From positions 1 through 33,636 of the forward strand of contig JAAFHC010000012.1 in NCBI GenBank assembly GCA_010906935.1: DNA of 33,636 nucleotides, written 5' to 3'. The stretch comes from Gelidibacter sp. GTDB lineage: Bacteria; Bacteroidota; Bacteroidia; Flavobacteriales; Flavobacteriaceae. Below the pieces are notes generated by a model. That model was not told the origin of the DNA. It did no database searches and worked only from the letters and a program-made list of their open reading frames with translations. The position numbers and the translations under genes were made by a program. Every line of letters starts with the position of its first letter. Positions within the stretch are counted from its first letter, which is position 1. Below are positions 1 through 8,241 of this stretch, piece by piece.

Positions 1-1352
1 ACGTAAATACCAAAAATTTATTGGTGTTAAACACAGTTGAGAAAGAAAACTCTGTGTATTATGGTACCGGATTTTTGGAAGGCTATGCAAACTTATATGG
101 ACCAACAGATAAATTGGTGATTAATGTTGTTGGAAAAACAAAAAGAGGCACATACCTTACAATTCCTGTGAGTGATGTGAAAACTGCCGAATCTTCTCAA
201 TTAATTCGATTTGTAAACAAAAGCAATCCCGAAGAAAATGAAGAAACAAGAAGACAGTATATTTCTGAAAAACTAAAGGGATTGTCCTTAAATTTCAATA
301 TAGATGTCACAAAAGATGCGGTTGTTGAAATGGTGCTAGACAAATCAACAGGAAGTTTTTTAAGAGGTAGCGGAACTGGAAACATACAAATAGCCATAGA
401 CACCAAAGACAAGTTTGAAATGTATGGCGACTTTATTGTGGACAATGGCGTTTATAACTTTAAATATGGCGGATTTATTAACAAGCCGTTTATTGTAAGA
501 AGAGGCGGAAGCATTTCCTGGAGCGGAGATCCTTTAACTGCAGATATTAATATTGAAGCTGTTTACAGAGTCTCGGCAAATCCGAGATCATTGCTGGAAA
601 ATATTTCCTCAAGCAGAAAAATTCCTATTGATTTGGTTACCCGTTTTTCAGGAGAATTGTTTAATACCCAAAGAGAATTTGACATTGAAATTCCCAATGC
701 AAGTTCAACGGTGGCTTCAGAGCTCGCATTTAGGTTGAATAGCGATAATTTAAACAACAAAACAGTTCAATTTATATCATTACTTATATCAGGAAGTTTT
801 TATAATGAAAGCGATTTAGGCGTTAACAGCAGTACTGCTTTGTATGGAACCGGTTTTGACATACTTTCAAATGCCTTCGACAATATTTTTAATCAGGGAA
901 ACAATCGTTTCAAACTGAGACCTGAATATACCGTTGGCGAAAGAGGCAAAGTGGATAATTTAAATATAGAAGACCAATTGGCCATTGGGTTAGATTATCA
1001 GCTAAATGACCGAATTATCATTAATGGAAAAGTTGGTGTTCCTATGGGTAACAGCAACCAAACCAATATTATTGGAGAAGTAAATATTGAATTTTTATTG
1101 AATGAAGAAGGAACTTTACGATCATCAATATTCAACCGACAAAACGAAATTCAATATTCTGAAGAAGAAGAAGGATATACACAAGGCGTAGGTTTAAGCT
1201 ATCAAATAGATTTTGATAATAGCAAAGAATTGCTTCAAAAATTAGGGCTTAGAAAGAAAAAAGTAATAGATCCGGTTATAAAACCTCTTGATACCATAGA
1301 AGAAATTGACAGAATAATAGATTTTAAAAATAAAAATAAAAGAAATGAATAA
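1..1352 (+). CDS. tamB: TamB-like translocation/assembly protein, C-terminal part (5' truncated)
   Basis: The reading frame is open from the first bases of the window (codons in phase with position 3), so only the last ~450 residues are present and the true start lies upstream. The visible part is rich in beta-strands and resembles the C-terminal DUF490/TamB domain: a GNIQIAIDTKDKFEMYGDF segment, then VDNGVYNF and RRGGSISWSGDP, and near the end a repeat-like barrel-type stretch (EGTLRSSIFNR). In this family the protein spans the periplasm and is thought to help move lipids or outer-membrane proteins to the outer membrane. The tail is very acidic and then basic (EEEE, RKKK, KNKNKRNE), which I read as a non-conserved end. 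The stop overlaps the next gene by 8 bp, so the two are probably cotranscribed. The family call is confident; the exact role is inferred. Confidence 0.85.
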   Translation, partial: VNTKNLLVLNTVEKENSVYYGTGFLEGYANLYGPTDKLVINVVGKTKRGTYLTIPVSDVKTAESSQLIRFVNKSNPEENEETRRQYISEKLKGLSLNFNIDVTKDAVVEMVLDKSTGSFLRGSGTGNIQIAIDTKDKFEMYGDFIVDNGVYNFKYGGFINKPFIVRRGGSISWSGDPLTADINIEAVYRVSANPRSLLENISSSRKIPIDLVTRFSGELFNTQREFDIEIPNASSTVASELAFRLNSDNLNNKTVQFISLLISGSFYNESDLGVNSSTALYGTGFDILSNAFDNIFNQGNNRFKLRPEYTVGERGKVDNLNIEDQLAIGLDYQLNDRIIINGKVGVPMGNSNQTNIIGEVNIEFLLNEEGTLRSSIFNRQNEIQYSEEEEGYTQGVGLSYQIDFDNSKELLQKLGLRKKKVIDPVIKPLDTIEEIDRIIDFKNKNKRNE

Positions 1353-2247
1353 ACCAACATTGGTAATTTTAGCTGCAGGAGTAGGCAGCCGATACGGAGG
1401 ATTAAAGCAATTGGATACTTTTTCAGAACAAGGCGACACCATTTTAGATTTTTCAATATATGATGCCATTCGCGCAGGATTTGGTAAAGTTGTTTTTATC
1501 ATCAGAAAAAATATTGAAGCCGATTTTAAAGCGTTTTTCGATAAAAAATTAGCAGGTAAAATTGAAGTGGATTACGTTTTTCAGGAATTGGAAAATATTC
1601 CTGAAAAATATTTAGATAACAATCGCGAAAAACCATGGGGAACTGGTCATGCATTGTTGATGGCCAAAGATGTTGTGAAAGAAAATTTTGCGGTCATCAA
1701 TGCCGATGATTTTTATGGTGCCGAGGCTTTTAAAGTGGAGGCAGAATCGTTGATAAAAATGAATTCGGAATCCACCGATTTTAATATGATGGGCTATGTG
1801 CTAAAAAATACCATTTCTGAATATGGTTCTGTTTCAAGAGGAGAATGCAGCGTTGATAAAAATGGTTTTTTAACTGGTGTTACCGAAAGAACGCATATTG
1901 AAAAAGTGAATGGAGAACTTAAATATAAAGATGAAAATGACAATTTAATTCCAATTTCAGAAGAAACAATCGTATCGATGAACTTTTTTGGATTTACCCC
2001 AAAATACTTCGAATTGTCTGAATCTTTGTTTGAAGAATTCTTGGCTAAAAATTATAAAGAACCAAAAGCAGAGTTTTTTATTCCATTGGTCATCAACCAT
2101 ATTATTGTCCATAAATTGGCAACCATGGAAGTGTTGAAATCCAATGCACGCTGGTTTGGCGTTACCTACAAACAGGATAAGGAATATGTGACTTCAGAAA
2201 TTCAAAAGTTAAAAGACAACGGCGTTTACCCAATTAATTTATGGTAG
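1345..2247 (+). CDS. Sugar-phosphate nucleotidyltransferase family protein
   Basis: This 300-aa protein opens with a nucleotide-binding signature of the NTP_transferase fold: LVILAAGVGSRYGGLKQ (residues ~6-22), where the Gly-rich loop, Arg and Lys normally contact the NTP. A second typical motif is AVINADDFYG (~117-126), whose Asp pair would hold the metal. Members transfer a nucleotidyl group onto a sugar phosphate to make activated sugars for envelope glycans. The sugar cannot be told from sequence; no dedicated dTDP- or UDP-sugar pathway genes are adjacent. The ATG lies inside the end of the TamB gene (8-bp overlap), which suggests translational coupling. The length fits the single-domain flavobacterial nucleotidyltransferase family, without a C-terminal beta-helix acetyltransferase domain. 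Confidence 0.8.
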   Translation: MNKPTLVILAAGVGSRYGGLKQLDTFSEQGDTILDFSIYDAIRAGFGKVVFIIRKNIEADFKAFFDKKLAGKIEVDYVFQELENIPEKYLDNNREKPWGTGHALLMAKDVVKENFAVINADDFYGAEAFKVEAESLIKMNSESTDFNMMGYVLKNTISEYGSVSRGECSVDKNGFLTGVTERTHIEKVNGELKYKDENDNLIPISEETIVSMNFFGFTPKYFELSESLFEEFLAKNYKEPKAEFFIPLVINHIIVHKLATMEVLKSNARWFGVTYKQDKEYVTSEIQKLKDNGVYPINLW

Positions 2248-2296
2248 GCAATCTTAAAGAACAACATAAAAAAATTTATCATTTAAAATAAAATCA

Positions 2297-2304
2297 TAAT
2301 TTTG
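2297..2304 (+). promoter_or_regulatory. Candidate -7 box upstream of pfkA
   Basis: TAATTTTG fits the Bacteroidota -7 consensus TAnnTTTG exactly and ends 11 nt before the pfkA ATG, giving a very short leader. I see no clear -33 TTG at the usual distance, so this is a candidate only. Confidence 0.45.
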
Positions 2305-2315
2305 CCTTTCGCTTT

Positions 2316-3302
2316 ATGGGAAACAATATAAAAAAAATAGGGTTAATGACATCCGGTGGTGATGCTCCAGGGATGAACGCAGCTATTAGGGCAGTTGTTA
2401 GGGCTTGCACCTACTATAAAGTTGAGTGTGTTGGCATTTATAGAGGTTATCAGGGAATGATTGAAGGGGATTTTGAACCTCTTAATGCACGCCACGTAAG
2501 CAATATCATAAACAGGGGAGGCACCATATTAAAAACTGACCGATCAAAAGAATTTAGAACAAAAGAAGGAAGGCAAAAAGCTTATGATCAGTTAAAAAAT
2601 GCTGAAATAGATGCTTTAGTACTCATTGGTGGAGACGGAACTTTTAATGGTGGGATTGTTTTTAACAAGGAATTTAATTTTCCTTGTATTGGAATTCCAG
2701 GCACCATTGACAATGATATTTTCGGAACTGATTATACCATTGGATATGACACTGCGCTGAATACTATTGTTCAAGTGATAGATAAAATTAGAGACACGGC
2801 GAGTTCACACAATCGGTTATTTTTTGTGGAGGTTATGGGTCGTGATGCAGGTTTTATAGCGCTAAATGCAGGTGTTGGTGCTGGAGCGGAAGAAATTTTA
2901 ATTCCTGAAGAAAATTTGGGGTTAGACCGCCTTTTGGAATCCTTAAAAAGAAGCAAACGTTCAGGGAAATCATCGAGTATTGTTGTGGTTGCTGAAGGGG
3001 ATAAAATTGGAAAAAACGTATTTGAACTGGCCGATTATGTGGAACAAAATTTACCGCAATATGAAGTGAGGGTTTCTGTATTGGGACATATGCAAAGAGG
3101 AGGCAGCCCAAGTTGTTTTGACCGTGTTTTGGCAAGCAGATTGGGCGTAAAGTCGGTTGAATTATTATTGGACGGCAAAACAAATTTAATGGTGGGTATG
3201 GTTAATAATAAAATAGAAGCCATTGAATTAAAAGAAGCAGTGAAAGGGCGTCATGAAATAGATAAAGAATTATTGCGCGTTAGTGATATTATGTCCATTT
3301 AG
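2316..3302 (+). CDS. pfkA: ATP-dependent 6-phosphofructokinase
   Basis: This 328-aa protein has the full bacterial PfkA layout. It phosphorylates fructose-6-phosphate to fructose-1,6-bisphosphate, the committed step of glycolysis, in the cytoplasm. Visible motifs are TSGGDAPGMNAAIR (12-25), GGDGTFNGG (105-113), and PGTIDND (128-134), whose first Asp (D132) matches the catalytic base D127 of the E. coli enzyme. MGRDAG lies near 174. Gly occurs at the two positions (G108 and G129) where pyrophosphate-dependent enzymes carry Asp and Lys, so ATP should be the phosphate donor. It starts a forward glycolytic cluster with gapA 121 bp downstream. The ATG at 2316 puts the SGGDAPG motif at the usual distance from the N-terminus. 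Confidence 0.96.
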   Translation: MGNNIKKIGLMTSGGDAPGMNAAIRAVVRACTYYKVECVGIYRGYQGMIEGDFEPLNARHVSNIINRGGTILKTDRSKEFRTKEGRQKAYDQLKNAEIDALVLIGGDGTFNGGIVFNKEFNFPCIGIPGTIDNDIFGTDYTIGYDTALNTIVQVIDKIRDTASSHNRLFFVEVMGRDAGFIALNAGVGAGAEEILIPEENLGLDRLLESLKRSKRSGKSSSIVVVAEGDKIGKNVFELADYVEQNLPQYEVRVSVLGHMQRGGSPSCFDRVLASRLGVKSVELLLDGKTNLMVGMVNNKIEAIELKEAVKGRHEIDKELLRVSDIMSI

Positions 3303-3423
3303 TGAATAAACCAGTTCAATAAGTACTTTCGTTAAAAAAATAACTTATTCCATTTGTTTCAATACTTTTTTAGATTGGATGAAAGTGTTGTGAAATTTGA
3401 AAATAAATAGCAATTAAAATTGA

Positions 3424-4419
3424 ATGATTAAAATAGGAATAAATGGCTTTGGAAGAATAGGACGCCTGGCTTTTAGAACTGCAATCAATAAAAAAAATAT
3501 AGAAGTTGTTGCTATAAATGATTTGCTGGATATTAATCACCTGGCCTATTTATTAAAATACGATTCGGTTCACGGACGTTTTATGGGAACCATTGAGGTA
3601 AAAGACAAACTACTTATTGTAAATGGAAATCCTATTAGAGTTACCGGAGAAATAAATCCGGAAGCCATTGATTGGGGAAAAGTTGGGGTTGATTATGTGA
3701 TTGAAGCTACGGGATTATTTACAGATAAGAATAAAGCGGAACTACACTTAAAAGGTGGGGCAAAAAAAGTGGTGATTTCAGCACCATCAAAAGATGCCCC
3801 TATGTTTGTAATGGGCGTTAACCATACAAAACTTTCCAAAGAAAACCTCGTTTTTTCAAATGCTTCTTGCACCACAAACTGTTTGGCACCAATTGCCAAA
3901 GTATTGCATGAAAATTTTGGCATTGTTGAAGGCATTGTGACCACTGTTCATTCGGCAACCGCTAGCCAGAAAACGGTTGATGGCCCTGAAAAGCAATGGC
4001 GTAGAGGAAGATCGGCCTTAAATAATATGATTCCAACCACCACAAATGCGGCCGTTGCAGTTACTGAAATTATGCCCGAATTAAAGGGGAAATTGTTGGC
4101 GATGGCCATACGAGTTCCTATTGCAGATGTTTCTTTGGTAGATTTAACGGTTCGGCTGGAAAAGCCTACTTCTTATCAGGAAATTAAAGAGGCGATGAAA
4201 AAAGCATCCGAAAATGAATTGAAGGGGATTTTAGGATATACAGAAGACGAAGTGGTTTCGCAGGACTTTGTTTCGGAACCAAGAACCTCAGTTTTTGATG
4301 CCGCAGCCGGATTGGAACTGAATCCAAATTTTTATAAAATTATATCCTGGTACGATAACGAATTTGGTTACGCAACTAAAATTGTTGAATTGATTGAATA
4401 TGCATCATCCCTTGAATAA
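3424..4419 (+). CDS. gapA: Type I glyceraldehyde-3-phosphate dehydrogenase
   Basis: This 331-aa protein is a standard GAPDH that oxidises glyceraldehyde-3-phosphate to 1,3-bisphosphoglycerate with NAD+. The N-terminal dinucleotide fold shows INGFGRIGR (6-14) and an Asp (D33) at the end of the second strand, which favours NAD over NADP. The active site is SNASCTTNC with catalytic Cys149, and His176 follows in TVHSATA; both fall on the textbook GAPDH numbering. The C-terminal signature [11 protein letters not shown] is intact. It follows pfkA on the same strand, 121 bp away, and precedes mgsA, so it may be cotranscribed with one or both. I found no good TAnnTTTG box in the gap before it. Confidence 0.97.
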   Translation: MIKIGINGFGRIGRLAFRTAINKKNIEVVAINDLLDINHLAYLLKYDSVHGRFMGTIEVKDKLLIVNGNPIRVTGEINPEAIDWGKVGVDYVIEATGLFTDKNKAELHLKGGAKKVVISAPSKDAPMFVMGVNHTKLSKENLVFSNASCTTNCLAPIAKVLHENFGIVEGIVTTVHSATASQKTVDGPEKQWRRGRSALNNMIPTTTNAAVAVTEIMPELKGKLLAMAIRVPIADVSLVDLTVRLEKPTSYQEIKEAMKKASENELKGILGYTEDEVVSQDFVSEPRTSVFDAAAGLELNPNFYKIISWYDNEFGYATKIVELIEYASSLE

Positions 4420-4488
4420 GAAATTTGATATTTAACTGTTTAATTGTTTATTTAATTTGGCCTAAAACTTAATACTCAATACTAAAAT

Positions 4489-4851
4489 ATGGAAATAGCA
4501 ATCATAGCCCACGATGGCAAAAAAGCCGAAATGATTCAGTTTTTAATGGATTTTAAAGCTATTTTAATTTCTAAAAATGTGAAGTTAGTGGCAACAGGCA
4601 CAACAGGCAAAAATGCCGAGAAGGCCGGATTTGAAGTGGTGAAATTTTTATCGGGGCCCTATGGTGGTGATGCGCAAATAGCTGCACGTGTAGCGGAAGG
4701 AAAAACAAATATGGTTTTCTTTTTCAGAGATCCGCTGGGAATGCATCCTCATGAACCGGATATTGCTATGCTCTTGCGTTTGTGCGATGTTCATGACGTT
4801 CCGTTGGCTACAAATCCTGCAACAGCCGAGCGATTGATAAAATCGATTTAA
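4489..4851 (+). CDS. mgsA: Methylglyoxal synthase
   Basis: The enzyme removes phosphate from dihydroxyacetone phosphate to give methylglyoxal, a bypass of lower glycolysis when sugar phosphates accumulate. At 120 aa it is shorter than the 152-aa E. coli enzyme but keeps the whole catalytic core: GPYGGD with D61 (E. coli D71), RDPL with D81, and PHEPD with H88 and D91 (E. coli H98 and D101). The phosphate-binding LVATGTTG is at 33-40. The shortening is at the termini, as is usual in this phylum. It lies 69 bp after gapA. Its stop is only 4 bp from the stop of the convergent ridA gene. Confidence 0.95.
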   Translation: MEIAIIAHDGKKAEMIQFLMDFKAILISKNVKLVATGTTGKNAEKAGFEVVKFLSGPYGGDAQIAARVAEGKTNMVFFFRDPLGMHPHEPDIAMLLRLCDVHDVPLATNPATAERLIKSI

Positions 4852-4855
4852 ATGG

Positions 4856-5236
4856 TTACTTTACCGCAATCATAGAGATTTCTACATTCACAAACTTAGG
4901 CAAATTACCCACTTCCACAGTTTCGCGTGCTGGTTCATTACCGGCTTCAAAATACTTACCATAAACAGCATTCATTTTTGAGAAATCATTCATATTTTTG
5001 ATAAATATGGTGGTTTTTACCACGTTTTCAAAAGTCATATCAGCTTCAACCAAAATAATTTTCAAGTTTTCCATCACCTGTTTGGTTTCATCTTCAATAG
5101 TGTTGGTTACCAATTCCCCATTTTTAGGATTGATGGCAATTTGACCTGAAGTGTATAAAGTGTTCCCTGCTAATACCGCCTGATTGTATGGTCCAACCGG
5201 TGCAGGTGCGTTGTTGGTGTTAATTATTTTTTTCAT
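4856..5236 (-). CDS. ridA: RidA family reactive intermediate/imine deaminase
   Basis: This 126-aa protein is a full-length RidA/YjgF-family member. RidA hydrolyses reactive enamine/imine intermediates, such as 2-aminoacrylate from PLP enzymes, to keto acids plus ammonia in the cytoplasm. Visible marks are the N-terminal APAPVGPYNQAV, LYTSGQIAINP, the central ENLKIILVEA, and the C-terminal EPARETVEVGNLP. The Arg in the ARETVEV segment corresponds to the conserved active-site Arg (R105 in Salmonella RidA), so it is probably an active deaminase. It lies downstream of lptD on the same strand, 170 bp away, and the gap carries two GC-rich repeat elements. No functional link with lptD is evident. 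Confidence 0.93.
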   Translation of the reverse strand: MKKIINTNNAPAPVGPYNQAVLAGNTLYTSGQIAINPKNGELVTNTIEDETKQVMENLKIILVEADMTFENVVKTTIFIKNMNDFSKMNAVYGKYFEAGNEPARETVEVGNLPKFVNVEISMIAVK

Positions 5237-5271
5237 GATTATAGTATTTTTTTGTTTAACTTATTATCCTA

Positions 5272-5301
5272 TTCCCATCCCCGACCGAAGGAAAGGGAGC
5301 T
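5272..5301. repeat. GC-rich imperfect palindromic element in the ridA-lptD gap
   Basis: A GC-rich island in an AT-rich gap. It runs from TCCC to GGGA around a core CCGAAGG, reading TCCCATCCCCGACCGAAGG followed by AAAGGGA. The core resembles the CCGAAGG centre of the nearby palindrome at 5381-5409. I interpret it as a degenerate member of a dispersed intergenic repeat family; only one copy is seen in this window. Confidence 0.4.
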
Positions 5302-5380
5302 TGATTTGAGACTCTAATTATATTATTTTAATACAAATTTTTAGTATTTTACGCTACCTTTTATACCTTTCCAATATAAA

Positions 5381-5409
5381 TTCCCCCTTCGGGGGTTAGG
5401 GGGCTTTTA
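5381..5409 (-). repeat. Stop-codon-overlapping palindromic repeat (long form) at the lptD end
   Basis: Read on the lptD strand, the element begins with the lptD stop codon: TAA, then AAG, CCCCC, TAA, CCCCC, GAA, GGGGG, AA. It can form a CCCCC/GGGGG hairpin with a small GAA loop, but no U-run follows, so it is at best a weak terminator. A shorter copy lacking one TAACCCCC unit sits in the same place at the end of the CPBP gene (20823-20843). Confidence 0.7.
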
Positions 5410-8127
5410 AAATAGCCTTTTGTCCGGAACTTGTCTCTTATCATATTTTAGATCGCTAAGCATTGACGATTTTACGCCAATAAAAAAGTAATAAGTTTGT
5501 CTTTCCCCAAAAGGAACCCAGTTGAAATTAAGTTTCCAACTGTCCAAATCGCGTGAAAACCTTAATTGCGTATAGGTAAATCCTTTATTTTTTATGTCAT
5601 AACCCGATGAAACGCCAACGTTCCATTTAGGGGTCAATTCAATATCTCCTGAAAACATCAACGAGTTGGATGAAATTTCCTGCTCTCTATTGTTATTGCT
5701 ATAATTTAAGGAATAGGCCAATTGCAAAGTCCATGGTATTTTGGATTGATACAATTTGGTTTCTTTAACCTTATTTTTATCGGATTCCTTATTGTCCGTT
5801 TGCTTATTTGTAACATCTAAATCTTCCCCAAAAACGCCGTCGGAGTTGTTATCTTGGGCATTTTTTTCTTCAGAAGTTTTCTTGCTTTTATCATCTTTGC
5901 TTGAAAGTGAATAATTCATCGTTAGTCCTGCATTCGTAAGCCGGAATAAACTTCCTCCGTTATTGATGTTAAATGTATTAATTTTTCTGCCATTTGCATC
6001 AATCGCATAAGGGTCAAGCGTTCCTCTTACATTTAGGGTTAACTTGTCTTTAAAAATCTTGGTTCCCGCATTTACGCCTACCGGACTCCATTTTAAGGAA
6101 TCGGCAGCCATATTGTAACTGGTACTGAAATTTAAATTGTTCAGTAAAATAATTTTTCTGGCTTCTTTTTCGGTTGAATCTTTTTTTCTAACTTTTGCTT
6201 CTAAGTTGTTATCCAATGAAAAATTTAAGCTGTTTGAAATTCCAGTGCCCGGGCTTCCAAAGATACCGTTGGCAAAAGGAGAATATTCCAAATAGTCATT
6301 TGGATCTGCGGTTTTTTGGACTTGTTCATTGTAACTGCTAAAATCGGGGCGGTAACTATAAGAAACACTTGGTCTAACAACGTGGCGTATGGCCTCAATA
6401 TTTCCTTTTTTAAATTTGAACATACCATAAAAAGTGGTTGCCAATGATACCGCTCCTGAATATTCCCTAAATGCATTAAAACCGGTCAAAGTATCAGTAA
6501 CAACTTTATTATTTTCTGCATCATACGTTTTGTTAAGTCGGTCAAAATACCAAACTTCTTTATAACTCACGCTGGGCGAAAGCGTAAAAAACTTTAAAGC
6601 TTTCATGTTTGTGTTTAAAGATATATCTTGTTGAATACCCGATTTGGCGTCTTCAAACATTTCTTTTTTGAAGAAAAATTCATCAGTGGTTTTAATTCTG
6701 TTATCTGCTTTCAACGAGTAACTCAATCCTGTTTTTTGAATGGCATTTTTTTTAACGCCGCCTTTCCCGGTAAAAGGATAAATTCTGTCCATATTAACCT
6801 GCAAAGATGGAAGTGCCATTGCAATTTCTTCCGTATTCGTATTTTGGGAATGCGTAACGGATAGCGACATATTAAAAGGCGTTCCCACAAATTTCTTATA
6901 ATAGGAAACAGAGGAACTTAAAGTGTTGTTTAAGAATGAATTTGTATTGTATTCATTAATGGATTCTTTATAATATTTGCTGCTTCCCAAATTTACGGAA
7001 GCCGAAAATCTCGAATTTGGACTTGCCTTTGTGTCTTGGCTATGATTCCAACGAATGTTGTAATTGGTAGATTTTGAATAATCGTCGAGACCTTTAAGGC
7101 TATTGATTAAATTTTCATATTTAAAATCAAATTTTCCCGAAAACCGGTAGCGCTTCGCATAACCCGATTCAGCCCTCATTCCCCAACTTCCATTGGTATA
7201 AATATCGCCAAGCAATGCCAAATCAAAATTGTCATTGAGCACAAAATAATAACCGCCATTTTGTAAAAAATAACCTTGCCTGTTATTATCACCCCAAGTA
7301 GGCATTAAAACTCCTGAAGTTCTTCCTTTGGTTAAAGGAACGTAGGCAAAAGGTAATACAACTGGCGTGGGTACATCGGCAATCACTAGTTGACTTGTGC
7401 CGGCCACCAATTTTTTGTCTTTGATAAATTTGGCTCTTTTGATAGCAATGTAATAATCGGGCTTTTCTTTTTCTGAAGAGGTTAATTTTATATTTTCAAT
7501 AAAAATAACGGAATCATTGTGTTTTTTACTCACTTCACCTCTTATAATAATGCCTTGTTGTTCGGTTTTCAATCCCCAAATTTTTGCTTTTTCAGTCTTG
7601 AAATTAAATTTTATAGTGTCTTGAGTAGATTCTTGAGAGCCCTGCTTAAAAATGGGGCGCTGGGAATAGCTTCCAATACTGTCTTTAATACCTTTGGCAG
7701 TAATAATGTTAGTATTGTTGTCTATTTCAATAAAACCGGCCGTTAAATCAATATTATTATAATTAACATGAGCATTATCAAATAATAGTACTTTTTTGTT
7801 TTTCAAGTCTTGCCTTATCAAACTATCTGCACTGTGAACTATAATACTTTCAAGTAATTCTTTGGGTTTGGCAATGGAATCTTTTGGTTTTATTCCTAAA
7901 GAATCTTTAGGTTTAACGGCCAATGTGTCTTTTTTGGGAATTTTCAGGGTATCGTTAAGTTTTGTCTTGAAATTTTCAGAGGATTTTTCTTTGATTTCTT
8001 GAGTGTAAGCTGTAAAGTTGATCATGCTAAAAATCATTATCAGCAAAAATAAAAAATGATTATTTTTACGAGACGTTTTAATAATGAAATTTTTATAAAA
8101 ATATCTTTTAAATTGGGTTGATAGCAT
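5407..8127 (-). CDS. lptD: LptD-like LPS-assembly outer-membrane protein
   Basis: This 906-aa protein matches the Bacteroidota form of LptD, the outer-membrane barrel that inserts lipopolysaccharide at the cell surface with LptE. An N-terminal basic, hydrophobic segment (residues ~22-42) acts as signal sequence. A low-complexity Lys/Pro/Asp stretch with repeated KPKDS units follows (~61-90). An OstA/LptA-like jellyroll region comes next (~95-250, including LFDNAHVNYNNIDLTAGFIE). The long C-terminal region alternates polar and aromatic residues as in large beta-barrels and ends in Phe (RQVPDKRLF). A hydrophilic acidic insertion (DKSKKTSEEKNAQDNNSDG) falls near residue 750. The gene is divergent from the amidase gene with a 114-bp gap. 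The ATG at 8127 is the longest reasonable start; an internal Met could also serve. Confidence 0.88.
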   Translation of the reverse strand: MLSTQFKRYFYKNFIIKTSRKNNHFLFLLIMIFSMINFTAYTQEIKEKSSENFKTKLNDTLKIPKKDTLAVKPKDSLGIKPKDSIAKPKELLESIIVHSADSLIRQDLKNKKVLLFDNAHVNYNNIDLTAGFIEIDNNTNIITAKGIKDSIGSYSQRPIFKQGSQESTQDTIKFNFKTEKAKIWGLKTEQQGIIIRGEVSKKHNDSVIFIENIKLTSSEKEKPDYYIAIKRAKFIKDKKLVAGTSQLVIADVPTPVVLPFAYVPLTKGRTSGVLMPTWGDNNRQGYFLQNGGYYFVLNDNFDLALLGDIYTNGSWGMRAESGYAKRYRFSGKFDFKYENLINSLKGLDDYSKSTNYNIRWNHSQDTKASPNSRFSASVNLGSSKYYKESINEYNTNSFLNNTLSSSVSYYKKFVGTPFNMSLSVTHSQNTNTEEIAMALPSLQVNMDRIYPFTGKGGVKKNAIQKTGLSYSLKADNRIKTTDEFFFKKEMFEDAKSGIQQDISLNTNMKALKFFTLSPSVSYKEVWYFDRLNKTYDAENNKVVTDTLTGFNAFREYSGAVSLATTFYGMFKFKKGNIEAIRHVVRPSVSYSYRPDFSSYNEQVQKTADPNDYLEYSPFANGIFGSPGTGISNSLNFSLDNNLEAKVRKKDSTEKEARKIILLNNLNFSTSYNMAADSLKWSPVGVNAGTKIFKDKLTLNVRGTLDPYAIDANGRKINTFNINNGGSLFRLTNAGLTMNYSLSSKDDKSKKTSEEKNAQDNNSDGVFGEDLDVTNKQTDNKESDKNKVKETKLYQSKIPWTLQLAYSLNYSNNNREQEISSNSLMFSGDIELTPKWNVGVSSGYDIKNKGFTYTQLRFSRDLDSWKLNFNWVPFGERQTYYFFIGVKSSMLSDLKYDKRQVPDKRLF

Positions 8128-8241
8128 AAGTTTTTTTACATTAGCTTCCTAAATAATCAACCACATTATTGATTGGTTGTAAATGTATGGCTTAATATTT
8201 GAAACACAAATAACAGTTGCCAAAAATAACTAAAATTATTG

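Noticed and set aside
3319-3349. AATAAGT...ACTTATT inverted repeat after pfkA as a terminator
   Set aside because: Only 7 AT-rich base pairs with a long loop and no following T-run; not convincing in such AT-rich DNA.
8177-8208. Promoter TTG ... AATATTTG before the amidase gene
   Set aside because: The -7 box lacks the leading T of TAnnTTTG, so it is only a near match; not listed as a feature.
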